Shown here in pieces: positions 44,374 to 53,292 of a stretch of 64,000 bases of DNA. The position numbers and the translations under genes were made by a program. A model generated the notes under the pieces. It was not told where the DNA came from. It searched no databases and saw only the letters and a program-made list of their open reading frames with translations. Location: NCBI RefSeq assembly GCF_013280595.1, contig NZ_JAAATY010000038.1:22258-86257 (forward strand), in the 5' to 3' direction. The DNA is from Kibdelosporangium persicum. GTDB lineage: Bacteria > Actinomycetota > Actinomycetes > Mycobacteriales > Pseudonocardiaceae. Every line of letters begins with the position of its first letter. Position 1 is the stretch's first letter.

Positions 44374-44790
44374 TCAACACTGAGGGATTGCCCAGGTGTA
44401 CCAGACGGCACCGCCGATGACCCATCCCGGCTTGCTGTTGATGGTGACGTGGATCCAGCGCTCGTTGGCCGCGTTGTCGACGTAGCAGCGTGCGATGAAC
44501 CCGTGGCCTTGGTTGACGGTCACGATGACGTCGCACTGGGTACCTTGCCCGGTGCGGATGTTGACTTTCGCGACGTGCACCTGGCCGGGGGAATTGCCGT
44601 TGTTGGCCGGAGTCCAGCCGCACCACGAGGGTTGGGCCTGGGGTGACGGGGCGACAGGTAGGGACGTGACGGCGTCCCCGGTGGCGGAGTTCGGCAATGA
44701 CGGCGTCGCGGACGACAGGCCGCTGCCCGCGACCAGAGCGGTGACTGCGGCGAAGATGACCCCAGCGAAACGGAGAAACGAAAACTTCAC
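44374..44790 (-). CDS. Secreted protein with bacterial SH3-like domain
   Basis: 138 residues. Sec signal peptide (KFSFLRFAGVIFAAVTALVAGSGLSSA, cleavage near 27), a Ser/Pro/Ala spacer, then an SH3b domain: KVNIRTGQGTQCDVIVTVNQGHG, CYVDN, W-IHVTINSKPGWVIGG. GTG 44790 has GAGAGGA seven bases upstream; an ATG at 44805 is the alternative. Extracellular or wall-associated. SH3b domains usually bind peptidoglycan or other proteins. Four cysteines in the mature part could form disulfides. Confidence 0.82.
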   Translation of the reverse strand: MKFSFLRFAGVIFAAVTALVAGSGLSSATPSLPNSATGDAVTSLPVAPSPQAQPSWCGWTPANNGNSPGQVHVAKVNIRTGQGTQCDVIVTVNQGHGFIARCYVDNAANERWIHVTINSKPGWVIGGAVWYTWAIPQC

Positions 44791-45055
44791 AAAGAATCCT
44801 CTCATATTCTCGATTTGCCGATAAGCATGGAAAACCGGAAGCGTCGGAACCGTTTCCTCAACACGGACGAGAAACCCATTTCGTGTTTCCCTGAGTCGTT
44901 CCGTGGACAACCCCAAACTAGGCGGCACAGCGTTTGAGCGGCATGGCACGAAGGTGGAATCACGCATGCTGTCGCTTCGTGGTACGCCGTCCGGGCGAAT
45001 GACGCTGGCCGCCGACCGTGCGAGCATTGCGATGCGCTTGCCTTGAGGGGAGGCC

Positions 45056-45850
45056 ATGGCATACGACTGCACCGCACCGACTCTTGGCGTCGCGGATCTG
45101 CACCGCGTGATCGCGGTACTGGAGGATTCCACATCGTCCAGGAATGCGTACGACTTCCGCGAACTGGTCATCGACGCGCTCGGCCGGCACTTGGGACTGC
45201 GTAACACCACGTTCTTCGTCGGGCCGACCTTCGCGCAGGTGTTCACCGACCAGGCGCCGGTGGCGAACGGTATCGCGGCCCGCATGGTTCCCGCGTATGT
45301 CGAGGAGTTCCATCGTGACGACCCGTTCGCGCACCCGGCGGCGTGGGCGGGCTACCGCGGCGGCCGCCCGCTCCGCCTCAACGAGTTGCGGCCGGTGCTG
45401 GAGCTTCCACGTCACCGCCGCTACCTCGACAAGTTCCTGTTGCGTAATGGGATTCGGGACAAGGTAGTCGTGCCGCTGGTCGCCGATCGAGGGCTGGCGG
45501 GCGGGATCGGTGTACTCGAACAAGAGGCGGTCACCGCACGGCACCGGGCCATCCTGGAGCTGCTTGGCCGTCACCTTGGGCAGTTGCTGGCGTTGCACGC
45601 CCGCGCAACGACTCAGCGGCGCCCGGAAGCGGCGGTGTCACCTCGCCAGGTCCAGACGGCCGACCTGGTCACCCTTGGGTTGACCAACCGGCAGATCGCC
45701 GACGTGATGTGCGTGGGCATAGACACGGTGAAGAAGCACATCACCGCGGTCATGAAGGCCACTGGCTGTACGTCGCGCACGCAGCTCGCACTGCACTGGG
45801 CGGGCAGGTCCAACCCAGTCCAGACCGGTTCGCGCCCGACCGGGTCGTGA
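45056..45850 (+). CDS. LuxR-family regulator with sensor-like N-terminal domain
   Basis: 264 residues. N-terminal about 180 residues of mixed alpha/beta, resembling GAF/autoinducer-binding-like regions but without clear signature; C-terminal LuxR domain (VSPRQVQTADLVTLGLTNRQIADVMCVGIDTVKKHI and on). Start ATG 45056 with GAGGGGAGG upstream. Stands alone between convergent and divergent neighbours, so its targets cannot be inferred. Confidence 0.85.
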   Translation: MAYDCTAPTLGVADLHRVIAVLEDSTSSRNAYDFRELVIDALGRHLGLRNTTFFVGPTFAQVFTDQAPVANGIAARMVPAYVEEFHRDDPFAHPAAWAGYRGGRPLRLNELRPVLELPRHRRYLDKFLLRNGIRDKVVVPLVADRGLAGGIGVLEQEAVTARHRAILELLGRHLGQLLALHARATTQRRPEAAVSPRQVQTADLVTLGLTNRQIADVMCVGIDTVKKHITAVMKATGCTSRTQLALHWAGRSNPVQTGSRPTGS

Positions 45851-45985
45851 ACCGGCCGGCACGGCGACGCGCGCCCAGACCGGGTAAACGCAAAGGGCAG
45901 CACCGCTGACAAGCTCGTGCACGCCGCCGGAACAGGCAACGCCACCCGGGTGTTCCCGGCACACCGGTTACCTCGCGGCCGGCCG

Positions 45986-46468
45986 TCAGCTGGCGATGAT
46001 CTGCGGTGACAGGGTCTTGAGCATGGCGTTGGTCCATTTCATCTGCCGCAGCGTCTGGGGGTGGCAGCGTCGGGTCAGCTCCACCAGTTCAGTGTCCTTG
46101 GCGGCCTGGGCGCCCTGGGCGAGCAGTTCCCAGTCGAGTGAAACACCTGCGGCTTTGCGGTGCAGGCGGCGCAGGTCGGCGAGCAGGAGCAGCCCTGGTT
46201 CCGGGCGGCTGCTGCTCAGTGCGCTGATCGCCGTGCGGATCGACGCCAGTGGGCCGGAACTCTCCGGCACATCGGCGTCCAACTCCACGTCGTAGCGCCG
46301 TGCGGCGGTGGCCAAGCCGCGGATGTGGTCGGCGGACCACGCGGCCAGGTTGCGGGCGACGTGGTGGATCTCGTGTTCGGCCTTGTGCCGGTCGGACACC
46401 TTGAGCAGGTCCTTGGCGAGGGACTTCTCGGAGCGGTGGAGTTCGCGCAGGGCGAGGCCGAGTTTCAT
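45986..46468 (-). CDS. Conserved helical protein coupled to the molybdopterin oxidoreductase
   Basis: 160 residues, almost all predicted helix, rich in His and charged residues at the start (LRELHRSEKSLAKDLLKVSDRHKAEHEIHHVARNL). No signal peptide and no Cys pair. The ATG at 46468 overlaps the oxidoreductase stop (ATGA), so the two are coupled. The His-rich helices look ferritin- or hemerythrin-like, but I cannot assign a family. Perhaps an accessory or electron-transfer partner. Confidence 0.75.
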   Translation of the reverse strand: MKLGLALRELHRSEKSLAKDLLKVSDRHKAEHEIHHVARNLAAWSADHIRGLATAARRYDVELDADVPESSGPLASIRTAISALSSSRPEPGLLLLADLRRLHRKAAGVSLDWELLAQGAQAAKDTELVELTRRCHPQTLRQMKWTNAMLKTLSPQIIAS

Positions 46469-48927
46469 CGTGCGGCTCCTGCGGGGTCGGCATTGCGTTC
46501 GGTGACCTGGGTGGTGGCGTCTCCCTGGGTGTCTGGGACGTCGGTACCGATGGGTGCTGATGCCGTGGTGGTTGGCGCGGGTGAGGGCCCGTCGCCGGCT
46601 GTGAGGCGGGTGACGGCCGCCGCGGCGGTTTTGAACAGGGGTTGTTTGGAGGCCGGGTCCCAGTCGGTGAGCGTGAGCTCGTTGGCGGCCCGGTGCCCGT
46701 CCCGTCCCGCTGGATCCTCGGTGTCCCAGTAGCCGTAGTGAAAGGGCAGGAACAGCACCCTTTCGCGAATGCCGCAGATCCGGGCCCGCGCGTGCACTTG
46801 TCCGCGTGGGGTGCGGACTTGTGTGAGATCCCCTTCCGCGATGCCGAGGTGCTCGGCGTCCGCGGCGGAGATCTCGACCCACACCTCGGGCGCGGCGTGG
46901 TGCAGTTGCGGCGCTCGTCCTGTTTTGGTGCGGGTGTGGAAGTGGTAGATCGTGCGTCCGGTGATCAGCATGAAGGGGAAGTCGTCGGTCGCTGTCTCGT
47001 TGGGAGGCAGGTACTCGGCGGCTTTGATGATGGCCTTGCCGTCGGGGTTCATCGCCCGGTACTCGGTGGGTTCGAGGGGAGCGCCGGTGATCAGGTCACG
47101 GCCGTAGCTTTCGCAGTAGTCCGGCTGGGCGTAGAACTTGCCGTTCGCGTACAGCCGTTCGGTGCCGTCCGGGTTGTCGGCGTTGCAGGGCCATTGGACC
47201 CCGCTGACGGCACGGAGTTTGTCGTAGCTCAACCCGGAGTAGTCACACGGCCGGCCTTCGGACGCCTTCTTCCACGCTTCGAAGGCCGACTCCGGCTCGC
47301 TCCACGGCGGGAACTGCTCGCCGTCCTTGTCGCGGAAGTCCATGCGCCGGGCGTAGTCAAGCCAGATGTCCAAATCGGACCTTGCTTGTCCAGGCGGGTC
47401 GACGGCCTTCTCCGACAGGTGCACCGTGCGGTCGGCGTTGGTGAAGGTCCCGGTCTTCTCACCCCAGATGGCCGCAGGCAGGATCACGTCGGCGAGTTCT
47501 GCCGTCTCGGTGCGGAAGGCGTCCTGCACGACGAGGAAAAGCCTGTCCTGACCGAGAATCGAACGAACGCGCGTGAGCTCGGGCAGCGACACCGCCGGAT
47601 TCGTGGCCGAGACCCACAGCAACCGCATGGTTCCGTTCTCCGCGTAGCGCAGCATCTGCATTACGTGCGTTGGCGGCGCGTAATGCGGGATCTGACCCTG
47701 CTCGATGTTCCACAGCCGGGCAAGCTCGGCGACGTGGGCGTCGTTGGCCCAGTTGCGGAATCCGGTGAGGTCGCCGTCCGCGCCGCACTCGCGGGTGTTC
47801 TGAGCAGTTGGCTGCCCGTTCATCTGCAGCACACCGGCACCGGGCTTGCCGAGCATGCCGCGGATCAGATTCAGGTTGTTCACCTGTACGGCCGCGGCGG
47901 TGGCTTGGTGTGACTGGTAGAACCCTTGCAACACAGTGCACAGCAGACGCTGCGCCTGACCGAGCAGTCGTGCGGCATCACGGATTTGACCGGCGGGTAC
48001 GCCGCAAATCGGCGCGACACGCTCGGGCGGGTAGTCCGTGACCTGCTGGACAAGCTCCTCGTAGCCGACAGTGTGCTGCGTGATGTAGTCGTGGTCGACC
48101 CAGTCGTGCTCGATGATCTCATGCAGCAGGCCGTTCATCAGTGCCATGTTGGTGCCGGGTAGTGGTGCGAGGTGTATCGCGGCGGCCCTGGCGACCATGG
48201 TGTCGCGGGGATCGACGCACAGAAGGGCGGGCGGATTCGGCCCGGCGAGCCGGTCGAGGACACGGCTCCACAACACAGCCTGGGTCTCGGCGGCGTTGTG
48301 TCCGAAAAGGGCGATCACGTCGGCGTGGTCGACGTCGCTGTAGGAGGCGGGCTGACCGTCGCAGCCGAAGGACTCCTTGAGGGCTTCGGCGGCTGTCGCG
48401 GTGCACAGCCGGGTGTTGCCGTCCACGTGGTTGGTGCCGATCGCACCATGTGCGATGGCGGCGAGGGTGTAGTACTCCTCCGCGAACAGTTGACCGCTGG
48501 TGTAGAACCCCAATGCGCTCGGTCCCTGGTCGTCCAGCAGTGCCTTGCTCCGTTCGACGATGCGCCCCATCGCTTCGTCCCATGTGGACTCGACGAGTTC
48601 GCCCTGGCCGTCGCGGACCAGGGGAGTGGTCAGGCGGTCCGGCGAGTTGTTGGCTTGCCAGCCGAACAGGTCTTTCGGGTCGAGCCTGCCGTGGTTGACC
48701 CGGTCGTCGGCCCGTCCGCGGACGCCGACGAGGCGACCGTCCTTGACGGCCAGATCCATGCCGTCGCCGTTGGAGTGCAGCACCGCTGCGGTACGCACCC
48801 ATGTGTCGACCTCATCGGGTGCCACGCCGTCTGCGAGATGGCTGTCGACGCGAACCGGCCAGCGCTGTCCGGGACCGTACGGCGTACGGGTACCCCACGG
48901 TGTGCCGATGCCGTCCCTGACCCCCAT
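46465..48927 (-). CDS. Molybdopterin oxidoreductase (formate dehydrogenase/nitrate reductase-like) lacking the Fe-S cysteines
   Basis: 820 residues, DMSO-reductase superfamily: GFYTSGQLFAEEYYTL, HGAIGTNHVDGNTRLCTATAA, GANMNGQPT-like LQMNGQPTAQNTRECGA, and C-terminal molybdopterin domain (FMLITGRTIYHFHTRTKTGR, VRTPRGQV). The N-terminal cluster motif C-x2-C-x3-C is replaced by Ala48, His51 and Asp55 (TAAVLHSNGDG), so the usual [4Fe-4S] centre is missing. No Tat signal is visible, suggesting a cytosolic enzyme. ATG 48927 after AAGGAGG. Substrate unknown. Probably under MarR control through the site at 49003. Confidence 0.88.
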   Translation of the reverse strand: MGVRDGIGTPWGTRTPYGPGQRWPVRVDSHLADGVAPDEVDTWVRTAAVLHSNGDGMDLAVKDGRLVGVRGRADDRVNHGRLDPKDLFGWQANNSPDRLTTPLVRDGQGELVESTWDEAMGRIVERSKALLDDQGPSALGFYTSGQLFAEEYYTLAAIAHGAIGTNHVDGNTRLCTATAAEALKESFGCDGQPASYSDVDHADVIALFGHNAAETQAVLWSRVLDRLAGPNPPALLCVDPRDTMVARAAAIHLAPLPGTNMALMNGLLHEIIEHDWVDHDYITQHTVGYEELVQQVTDYPPERVAPICGVPAGQIRDAARLLGQAQRLLCTVLQGFYQSHQATAAAVQVNNLNLIRGMLGKPGAGVLQMNGQPTAQNTRECGADGDLTGFRNWANDAHVAELARLWNIEQGQIPHYAPPTHVMQMLRYAENGTMRLLWVSATNPAVSLPELTRVRSILGQDRLFLVVQDAFRTETAELADVILPAAIWGEKTGTFTNADRTVHLSEKAVDPPGQARSDLDIWLDYARRMDFRDKDGEQFPPWSEPESAFEAWKKASEGRPCDYSGLSYDKLRAVSGVQWPCNADNPDGTERLYANGKFYAQPDYCESYGRDLITGAPLEPTEYRAMNPDGKAIIKAAEYLPPNETATDDFPFMLITGRTIYHFHTRTKTGRAPQLHHAAPEVWVEISAADAEHLGIAEGDLTQVRTPRGQVHARARICGIRERVLFLPFHYGYWDTEDPAGRDGHRAANELTLTDWDPASKQPLFKTAAAAVTRLTAGDGPSPAPTTTASAPIGTDVPDTQGDATTQVTERNADPAGAAR

Positions 48928-49002
48928 GATGGCCTCCTTCGCTCCATGCCCGATGCGGCTACCCGGCTAGATCGACCCGAAACCTGAAGCTGGTCAGCGC
49001 AG

Positions 49003-49015
49003 TTGCGTCACGCAA
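49003..49015. promoter_or_regulatory. MarR operator candidate, copy 1
   Basis: TTGCGT-C-ACGCAA, a perfect palindrome overlapping the marR stop codon and 75 bases before the oxidoreductase start. An identical copy precedes marR itself at 49479. Confidence 0.75.
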
Positions 49016-49478
49016 TCAATGGCGTGGTGCCTGGGGACAGCGACGTCGGCACGGTGGCCGCCGCGGCGGCGAACTGTCCGAACACGACCGCGGCCTGCGC
49101 CCGGACGGCCGGTTCGAGCCGCTGCAGGACAGCCGCCAACACCGCGCGCCGCTCGTGTTCGACACGTGCGACGATCTGACGTCCTTTCCCGGTCGGCGCG
49201 AGTAGGATTTCCCGCTTGTTCAGTGGATTCCGGGCCCGCTGAACGAGGTCCAGGGTGGTGAGCCGCTCGCAGGCACGGGTCACCGACGAGGGGTTGAGAG
49301 CCAGTTGGTCGGCGACGCGGCTCATGGTGATCGGCGTGTGTTCGGTGATGATCCGCAAAGCCCGGAATTGGGTCAGCGTCAAGTCGTCGATGAGGTGTCC
49401 GACCGTTGAGTCCGCAATGGACACCATTGCGCGCAGCACGGCCGACGCGCTGTCCGTTTCGTCGGGTGCCGACAACAT
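49008..49478 (-). CDS. MarR-family transcriptional regulator
   Basis: 156 residues. Winged helix: LTLTQFRALRIITEHTPITMSRVADQLALNPSSVTRACERLTTLDLVQR, followed by a helical dimer arm. ATG 49478 directly abuts a perfect 13-base palindrome and has no ribosome site, so the message may be leaderless. A GTG at 49538 would place the palindrome inside the coding region. Likely represses itself and the oxidoreductase operon just downstream on the same strand via two identical sites. Confidence 0.85.
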   Translation of the reverse strand: MLSAPDETDSASAVLRAMVSIADSTVGHLIDDLTLTQFRALRIITEHTPITMSRVADQLALNPSSVTRACERLTTLDLVQRARNPLNKREILLAPTGKGRQIVARVEHERRAVLAAVLQRLEPAVRAQAAVVFGQFAAAAATVPTSLSPGTTPLIA

Positions 49479-49491
49479 TTGCGTCACGCAA
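49479..49491. promoter_or_regulatory. MarR operator candidate, copy 2
   Basis: TTGCGTCACGCAA, identical to copy 1 and immediately upstream of the marR ATG. A possible -10 hexamer (TACGAT on the minus strand) sits at its far edge. Confidence 0.75.
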
Positions 49492-50259
49492 CCATCGTAA
49501 GCGACTGCACCGGCTTTTGCAGAACGGGTGGCAGCCACTGCCGACGCTGGAGAAGGTCACAAGTCCCGCCTTCCTCGGGCAACACCCAGTGAACGCTCAT
49601 GGCTTCGGACACCCGGCTACACCCACCTCTTCCCGCAGAACGACGTCGCCTTGTGGTTCGAGCGGACCGAAAGGGGTACTCGGCTTCCGAGGGAGACCGC
49701 GCGTCTGGCGGTGTCCCGCAAGCTTTGTCAGCCGGTCCGACAGCGCGCCGGCACCACCCGATGGGGTGGCCGGGCGCGTCGACGTGGACCCCGGCCACCC
49801 CGTCACCTTTCGTCACCAGGACACGGCTGAAGAAGGTGAGCTGCAGTCCGGTGAGGACACTGTCGTGTTCGGCTGGGCCGGAGGTGATGTCGGACTGCAT
49901 CGCTCGTCATCTGATCCAGCCTCAACGGACAAGCGGTGCCTGCACTGTTCCCTGGTGTCACGGGGGCAAGCGGTGCAGATCCTGGATGTCGTCGTCGGCC
50001 GCGGTCCCGCCAGGGATGCAGCAGGAAGGCCACGGCGAACAAGCCCAGCAACGCAATCCGTCAAGCTGTGCTCATAGAGCGCGTGCCTCAATGGCGCTTT
50101 CCGGGCGTACCGTTCTTCGACCAAGGGCCGACTACACGCGGCACACCTCGGGTCTCCTCGCCCACGCCAGTCGCCAAGGCGATTGTCAACCTGGTGTGAG
50201 TGTCACGACGGGAGGTCGCCATGCGCTGATGACGGCCAACGTGATCGTGAGCGCGGTCA
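49492..50259. other. Intergenic region without a convincing gene
   Basis: About 770 bases. Several open frames cross it on both strands, but none shows a ribosome site together with a recognisable domain, and their amino acid make-up is Arg/Pro/Ser-rich like frame shadows. May hold degraded coding sequence. Confidence 0.5.
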
Positions 50260-51327
50260 TCAGGTGTGCCGGAGCAGTGCGCTGACGCCGTCGGTGAGCT
50301 CGTCCTCAACCGTCACGACGTCCGCGCCGACGGCGAGAGCCGCCCAGGGCAGCGCCTCGTCCGCCCGGCACTGGGTGATCGACGGCATGCCCAGACCACG
50401 GAGTTCCTCTTCGTGCACCGCCACCTGGCTGGGCTCGGTCCCCATCCACACCGCGAGATCCTGGATCTGTGATGTGACGAGGAGCAGGGTGTCCACATTG
50501 GCCTCGCGAATGGCCGCGACGCACTTCGGCAATCCCGTGACGGTCAGGGCGGGGTCTCGGTCCGGCACATGCCGAGTCGTGCGTTGGTCGACCAGACGCC
50601 GGACTTCTTGTTCCAGTGCCGCATGGTCCGAACCGCCGGCCCGTCCGCCGCTCTCGGTCTCGACGGCGATCTGTTGGCAGCGCGGTGGTAGTCGCCGATG
50701 CAGGCCCGATCGGGCCTGTACCTCTCCGGCCAGCACGATCAGGCCGACGTCGAGTTGATCGGTGAGTCGTGTGATCTCGTCGGCGACGTCCTGGATGTTG
50801 CGGCGGATGGTTTCTTCGACAGTGTGCTGGAAGCGAAGGTGCGCCCAGCCGCCTCCACGGACCTTGTGCAGGGGATGCTCACGTCCGGTGACGGTCTCTG
50901 TCCTCGCCTCGTCGCCGTGTTCGTCCACTACCCGCAGGTCGGCGCCGGCGCTGTCGACCACCACGATGATGTGCGCGGCACCCTTGCCCGGCAGTGTGGT
51001 CAGTGGGAGCAGGTACGGCAGGGGGGAGACTCTGGTGACCGGTGACAGTGGCGGCTCGGGCAGCACCTCGTCCACGAGCACCTGCCCGCCCGCGGCCACC
51101 AACGCGCGGCCTGCGGGTCCGACCGGTGGTTCACCCCCCGGCACGGCGGTGTCCATGGCGTCCAGTGTCGACTCGTCGATGCCCTGTTCACGTAGCTGTT
51201 CACGCAGCTCGCGCCATCGAAGTTCCGATATCCGCGCGGCGTCCTCGGTGTTGTGCGAACTGTCGAAGTACGCCGAGGCGAAAGGGCCGTCCACAGTCAG
51301 CAGGTGGCGTAGCGACCGCAGGTCCAT
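50260..51327 (-). CDS. baeRF/Rv2629-like (eRF1-domain) stress protein
   Basis: 355 residues. Layout of bacterial/archaeal eRF1-like proteins such as mycobacterial Rv2629: N-terminal domain LRSLRHLLTVDGPFASAYFDSSHNTEDA, a central AHIIVVVDSAGADLRVVDEHGDE domain, and a C-terminal eRF1 domain 3-like part (ANVDTLLLVTSQ and following). Possible role at the ribosome or in stress survival; no activity is established from sequence. ATG 51327 after AAGGAG. A SigB-like promoter lies about 50 bases upstream. Confidence 0.8.
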   Translation of the reverse strand: MDLRSLRHLLTVDGPFASAYFDSSHNTEDAARISELRWRELREQLREQGIDESTLDAMDTAVPGGEPPVGPAGRALVAAGGQVLVDEVLPEPPLSPVTRVSPLPYLLPLTTLPGKGAAHIIVVVDSAGADLRVVDEHGDEARTETVTGREHPLHKVRGGGWAHLRFQHTVEETIRRNIQDVADEITRLTDQLDVGLIVLAGEVQARSGLHRRLPPRCQQIAVETESGGRAGGSDHAALEQEVRRLVDQRTTRHVPDRDPALTVTGLPKCVAAIREANVDTLLLVTSQIQDLAVWMGTEPSQVAVHEEELRGLGMPSITQCRADEALPWAALAVGADVVTVEDELTDGVSALLRHT

Positions 51328-51375
51328 TGTGTCTCCTTCGCACATTGAAGCTGGTTGGAGTCCTCCTGCCGCAGG

Positions 51376-51398
51376 TACCCGATGCGGACATGATCAAC
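51376..51398 (-). promoter_or_regulatory. SigB-like promoter of the baeRF gene
   Basis: On the minus strand: GTTG, 14 bases, GGGTAC. This fits the actinomycete stress-sigma pattern GNNT-N14-16-GGGTAY except that the fourth base is G. It ends 48 bases before the start codon. Confidence 0.5.
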
Positions 51399-51638
51399 CA
51401 AGGGACTGTCCGGCGGCCCGGTGCGCATCCGGCGGGCTCGCCGAGGCTTTCCGCCGATCCCGCGTGACGCGGTGCCCCTGTCCAAGCGGAGACCCACGCC
51501 GGTAACGCGGATGTCAACGGTCGGGGATAAGCGCTGGTGATGCCGACCGGGAGCGGCCCGCACCGGGCCGACCGGGATCCGCGTTCCGTCCAGGATTGAC
51601 ATCCTCCTTTCCTATGCGCGTCTCGGACCATTTTGGGT

Positions 51639-51662
51639 GTTTTACCGGACGGGGCTGGGGTA
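51639..51662 (+). promoter_or_regulatory. SigB-like promoter of the DUF4383 gene
   Basis: GTTT, 15 bases, GGGTA, 43 bases before the start codon at 51706. Matches the SigB/SigF-type stress promoter consensus, apart from a G after GGGTA. Confidence 0.6.
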
Positions 51663-51705
51663 GCCGACGCCATTGGTAGCGAGAGAGGCCGCTGGAGGAG
51701 ACGAG

Positions 51706-52158
51706 ATGTCCGAGGTACGTAATGCCACGCGGACGCCGCTGCAAATGGCGGCGCTGGTCGTTGGAGTGGTGTTCCTGCTGGTGGGAATCGCGGGTTTCAT
51801 TCCGGGTGTGACCGCGAACTACGGGGCGATGACCTTCGCCGGTCACCATTCCGAAGCGCAGTTGCTGGGCGTGTTCACCGTGTCCATCCTGCACAACCTC
51901 GTGCATCTGGCATTCGGCGTCGCGGGCGTGGCGCTGGCGCGGTCCGCGGGCGGTGCCCGTGTTTTCCTCGTCGGTGGTGGCGTGGTCTACCTGGTGCTGT
52001 GGCTCTACGGCGTGCTGATCGACATGGACAGTGCCGCCAACTTCGTTCCGCTCAACGCCGCGGACAACTGGCTGCATCTTGTCCTGGCGATCGGCATGAT
52101 CGGGCTGGGTCTGGTTCTGGACCGCCGCTCGGTTCGGACACATCGGACAGCCGGCTGA
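51706..52158 (+). CDS. DUF4383 membrane protein
   Basis: 150 residues with four predicted transmembrane segments (about 15-35, 55-78, 84-107, 118-137) and the family pattern LLGVFTVSILHNLVHLAFGVAGV. Start ATG 51706 after GGAGGAG. Function of the family is unknown; it is often found in stress and cell-envelope contexts. The SigB-like promoter just upstream supports a stress role. Confidence 0.85.
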   Translation: MSEVRNATRTPLQMAALVVGVVFLLVGIAGFIPGVTANYGAMTFAGHHSEAQLLGVFTVSILHNLVHLAFGVAGVALARSAGGARVFLVGGGVVYLVLWLYGVLIDMDSAANFVPLNAADNWLHLVLAIGMIGLGLVLDRRSVRTHRTAG

Positions 52159-52697
52159 CAACACGGCTACCGACGATCTGCCGAGGCGAGACGAAGCGAC
52201 AGCCCGGCTGAAAGACGAGGCGGTGCGGGAGTGAGCCCTGCTCCGTCCTTCATCCACGCGATGGTGTGTCCGACACGGACTCGCCGACGTGCATACGGTG
52301 ATCGTTGTCTGTCCCGGAGTTCGGCCTCTGTCAAAGCGGGCCACCCTGCTGGATCTTCGCCGCACTCGGCGTCATAGAGCGCGGGGGACGCGACGAATCC
52401 CGCACGCGCGTTCCCCGCCTCCCGGTCACGCGTCAACCGGGCGCTGCTCAGCGCCCGGGGTGAACCCTTGTCTTCCAAGGCCGAGAGCCCCGTCTATGCC
52501 AGCGCAATTCGACGCCACACGACCGCCTTGCCTATCCTGTCAACTTCGCCGTGCCGTGGGCGGACATCGGTATTGGTCTGGATTCGGTGCCGCTTGCCGA
52601 TCCGAATGCTGTACGTCATGCCATCTCTCACAACGTCGGCCGGAGCTGTCGCCGATACGGAAGTTCGTGCGGTCGTGATCCACCACTTCTCATAGTG
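52159..52697. other. Intergenic region with a transposase scrap
   Basis: 540 bases without an intact gene. The only recognisable content is the minus-strand relic listed at 52167-52343. The rest has short arginine-rich frames only. Confidence 0.6.
52167..52343 (-). pseudogene. DDE (IS5-type) transposase C-terminal relic
   Basis: The minus-strand frame reads LTEAELRDRQRSPYARRRVRVGHTIAWMKDGAGL, which resembles the R-x-VRVEHTIxRMK segment holding the last acidic residue of IS5-family DDE transposases; here Glu is Gly. No upstream catalytic part, no inverted ends. A decayed fragment. Confidence 0.4.
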
Positions 52698-53225
52698 TCA
52701 AGTGGTCAGCGCGGCTGAGCCGGAAGTCTGCTCCTGCACTGGTCGGTGAAAGATCGCCAGGAGGGCGAACCAGACCAGGATCAGGATGCCGGCCGGACGC
52801 AGGAACGTTTCTGGAAGCACCTCTCCCACGAAGGAGTACCCGGCGAGCCAGAGACCCGTGATCACACCGACCACACTGACCAACCGGGCACTGCTGACCA
52901 GGGAACTCGACACGATCCAGACTCCGGCGAGGACGTGCCCGCCGAGCCGGACCGCCCATGCGGTGTCGTACGCGACGTCGTTGATCATCAGAATGCCCGC
53001 GAGCACGTCCAGCGTCACCCATCCGTAGCCGGCCGCCTTGGCCCACGGTGCCGCCTCCAGACGCGAGACGAGGAAGAGGATGGACAGGTGGAAGAAGACT
53101 CCCAGGTATTCCCCCCACGCCACGTCCGGGTCCACGAAGAACGCGATCACGGCTGGAAAGAACAGCACGAGCGGAAGAAGCGCCACAGAGCGCAGGCTGG
53201 CGTAGTGCCGTCGGGTATCGAGCAT
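52698..53225 (-). CDS. Small integral membrane protein
   Basis: 175 residues with five or six hydrophobic segments (VALLPLVLFFPAVIAFF, YLGVFFHLSILFLVSRL, WVTLDVLAGILMIND, VVGVITGLWLAGYSF, AGILILVWFALLAIF). No family recognised. ATG 53225 after AAGGA. Divergent from a MarR gene 59 bases away, so it is probably that regulator's target; membrane proteins next to MarR genes are often stress or drug related. Confidence 0.8.
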   Translation of the reverse strand: MLDTRRHYASLRSVALLPLVLFFPAVIAFFVDPDVAWGEYLGVFFHLSILFLVSRLEAAPWAKAAGYGWVTLDVLAGILMINDVAYDTAWAVRLGGHVLAGVWIVSSSLVSSARLVSVVGVITGLWLAGYSFVGEVLPETFLRPAGILILVWFALLAIFHRPVQEQTSGSAALTT

Positions 53226-53278
53226 CGAAAATCCTTCTGTGTGAGCCGCCTTGTAGGGTCGAACACTAGAAGGGTGGT

Positions 53279-53292
53279 GTTGACATGTCAAC
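53279..53292. promoter_or_regulatory. Palindrome over the marR start codon
   Basis: GTTGACATGTCAAC, perfect 14-base palindrome that includes the ATG (53285) of the MarR gene. Candidate autoregulatory operator also close to the divergent membrane protein promoter. Confidence 0.6.
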
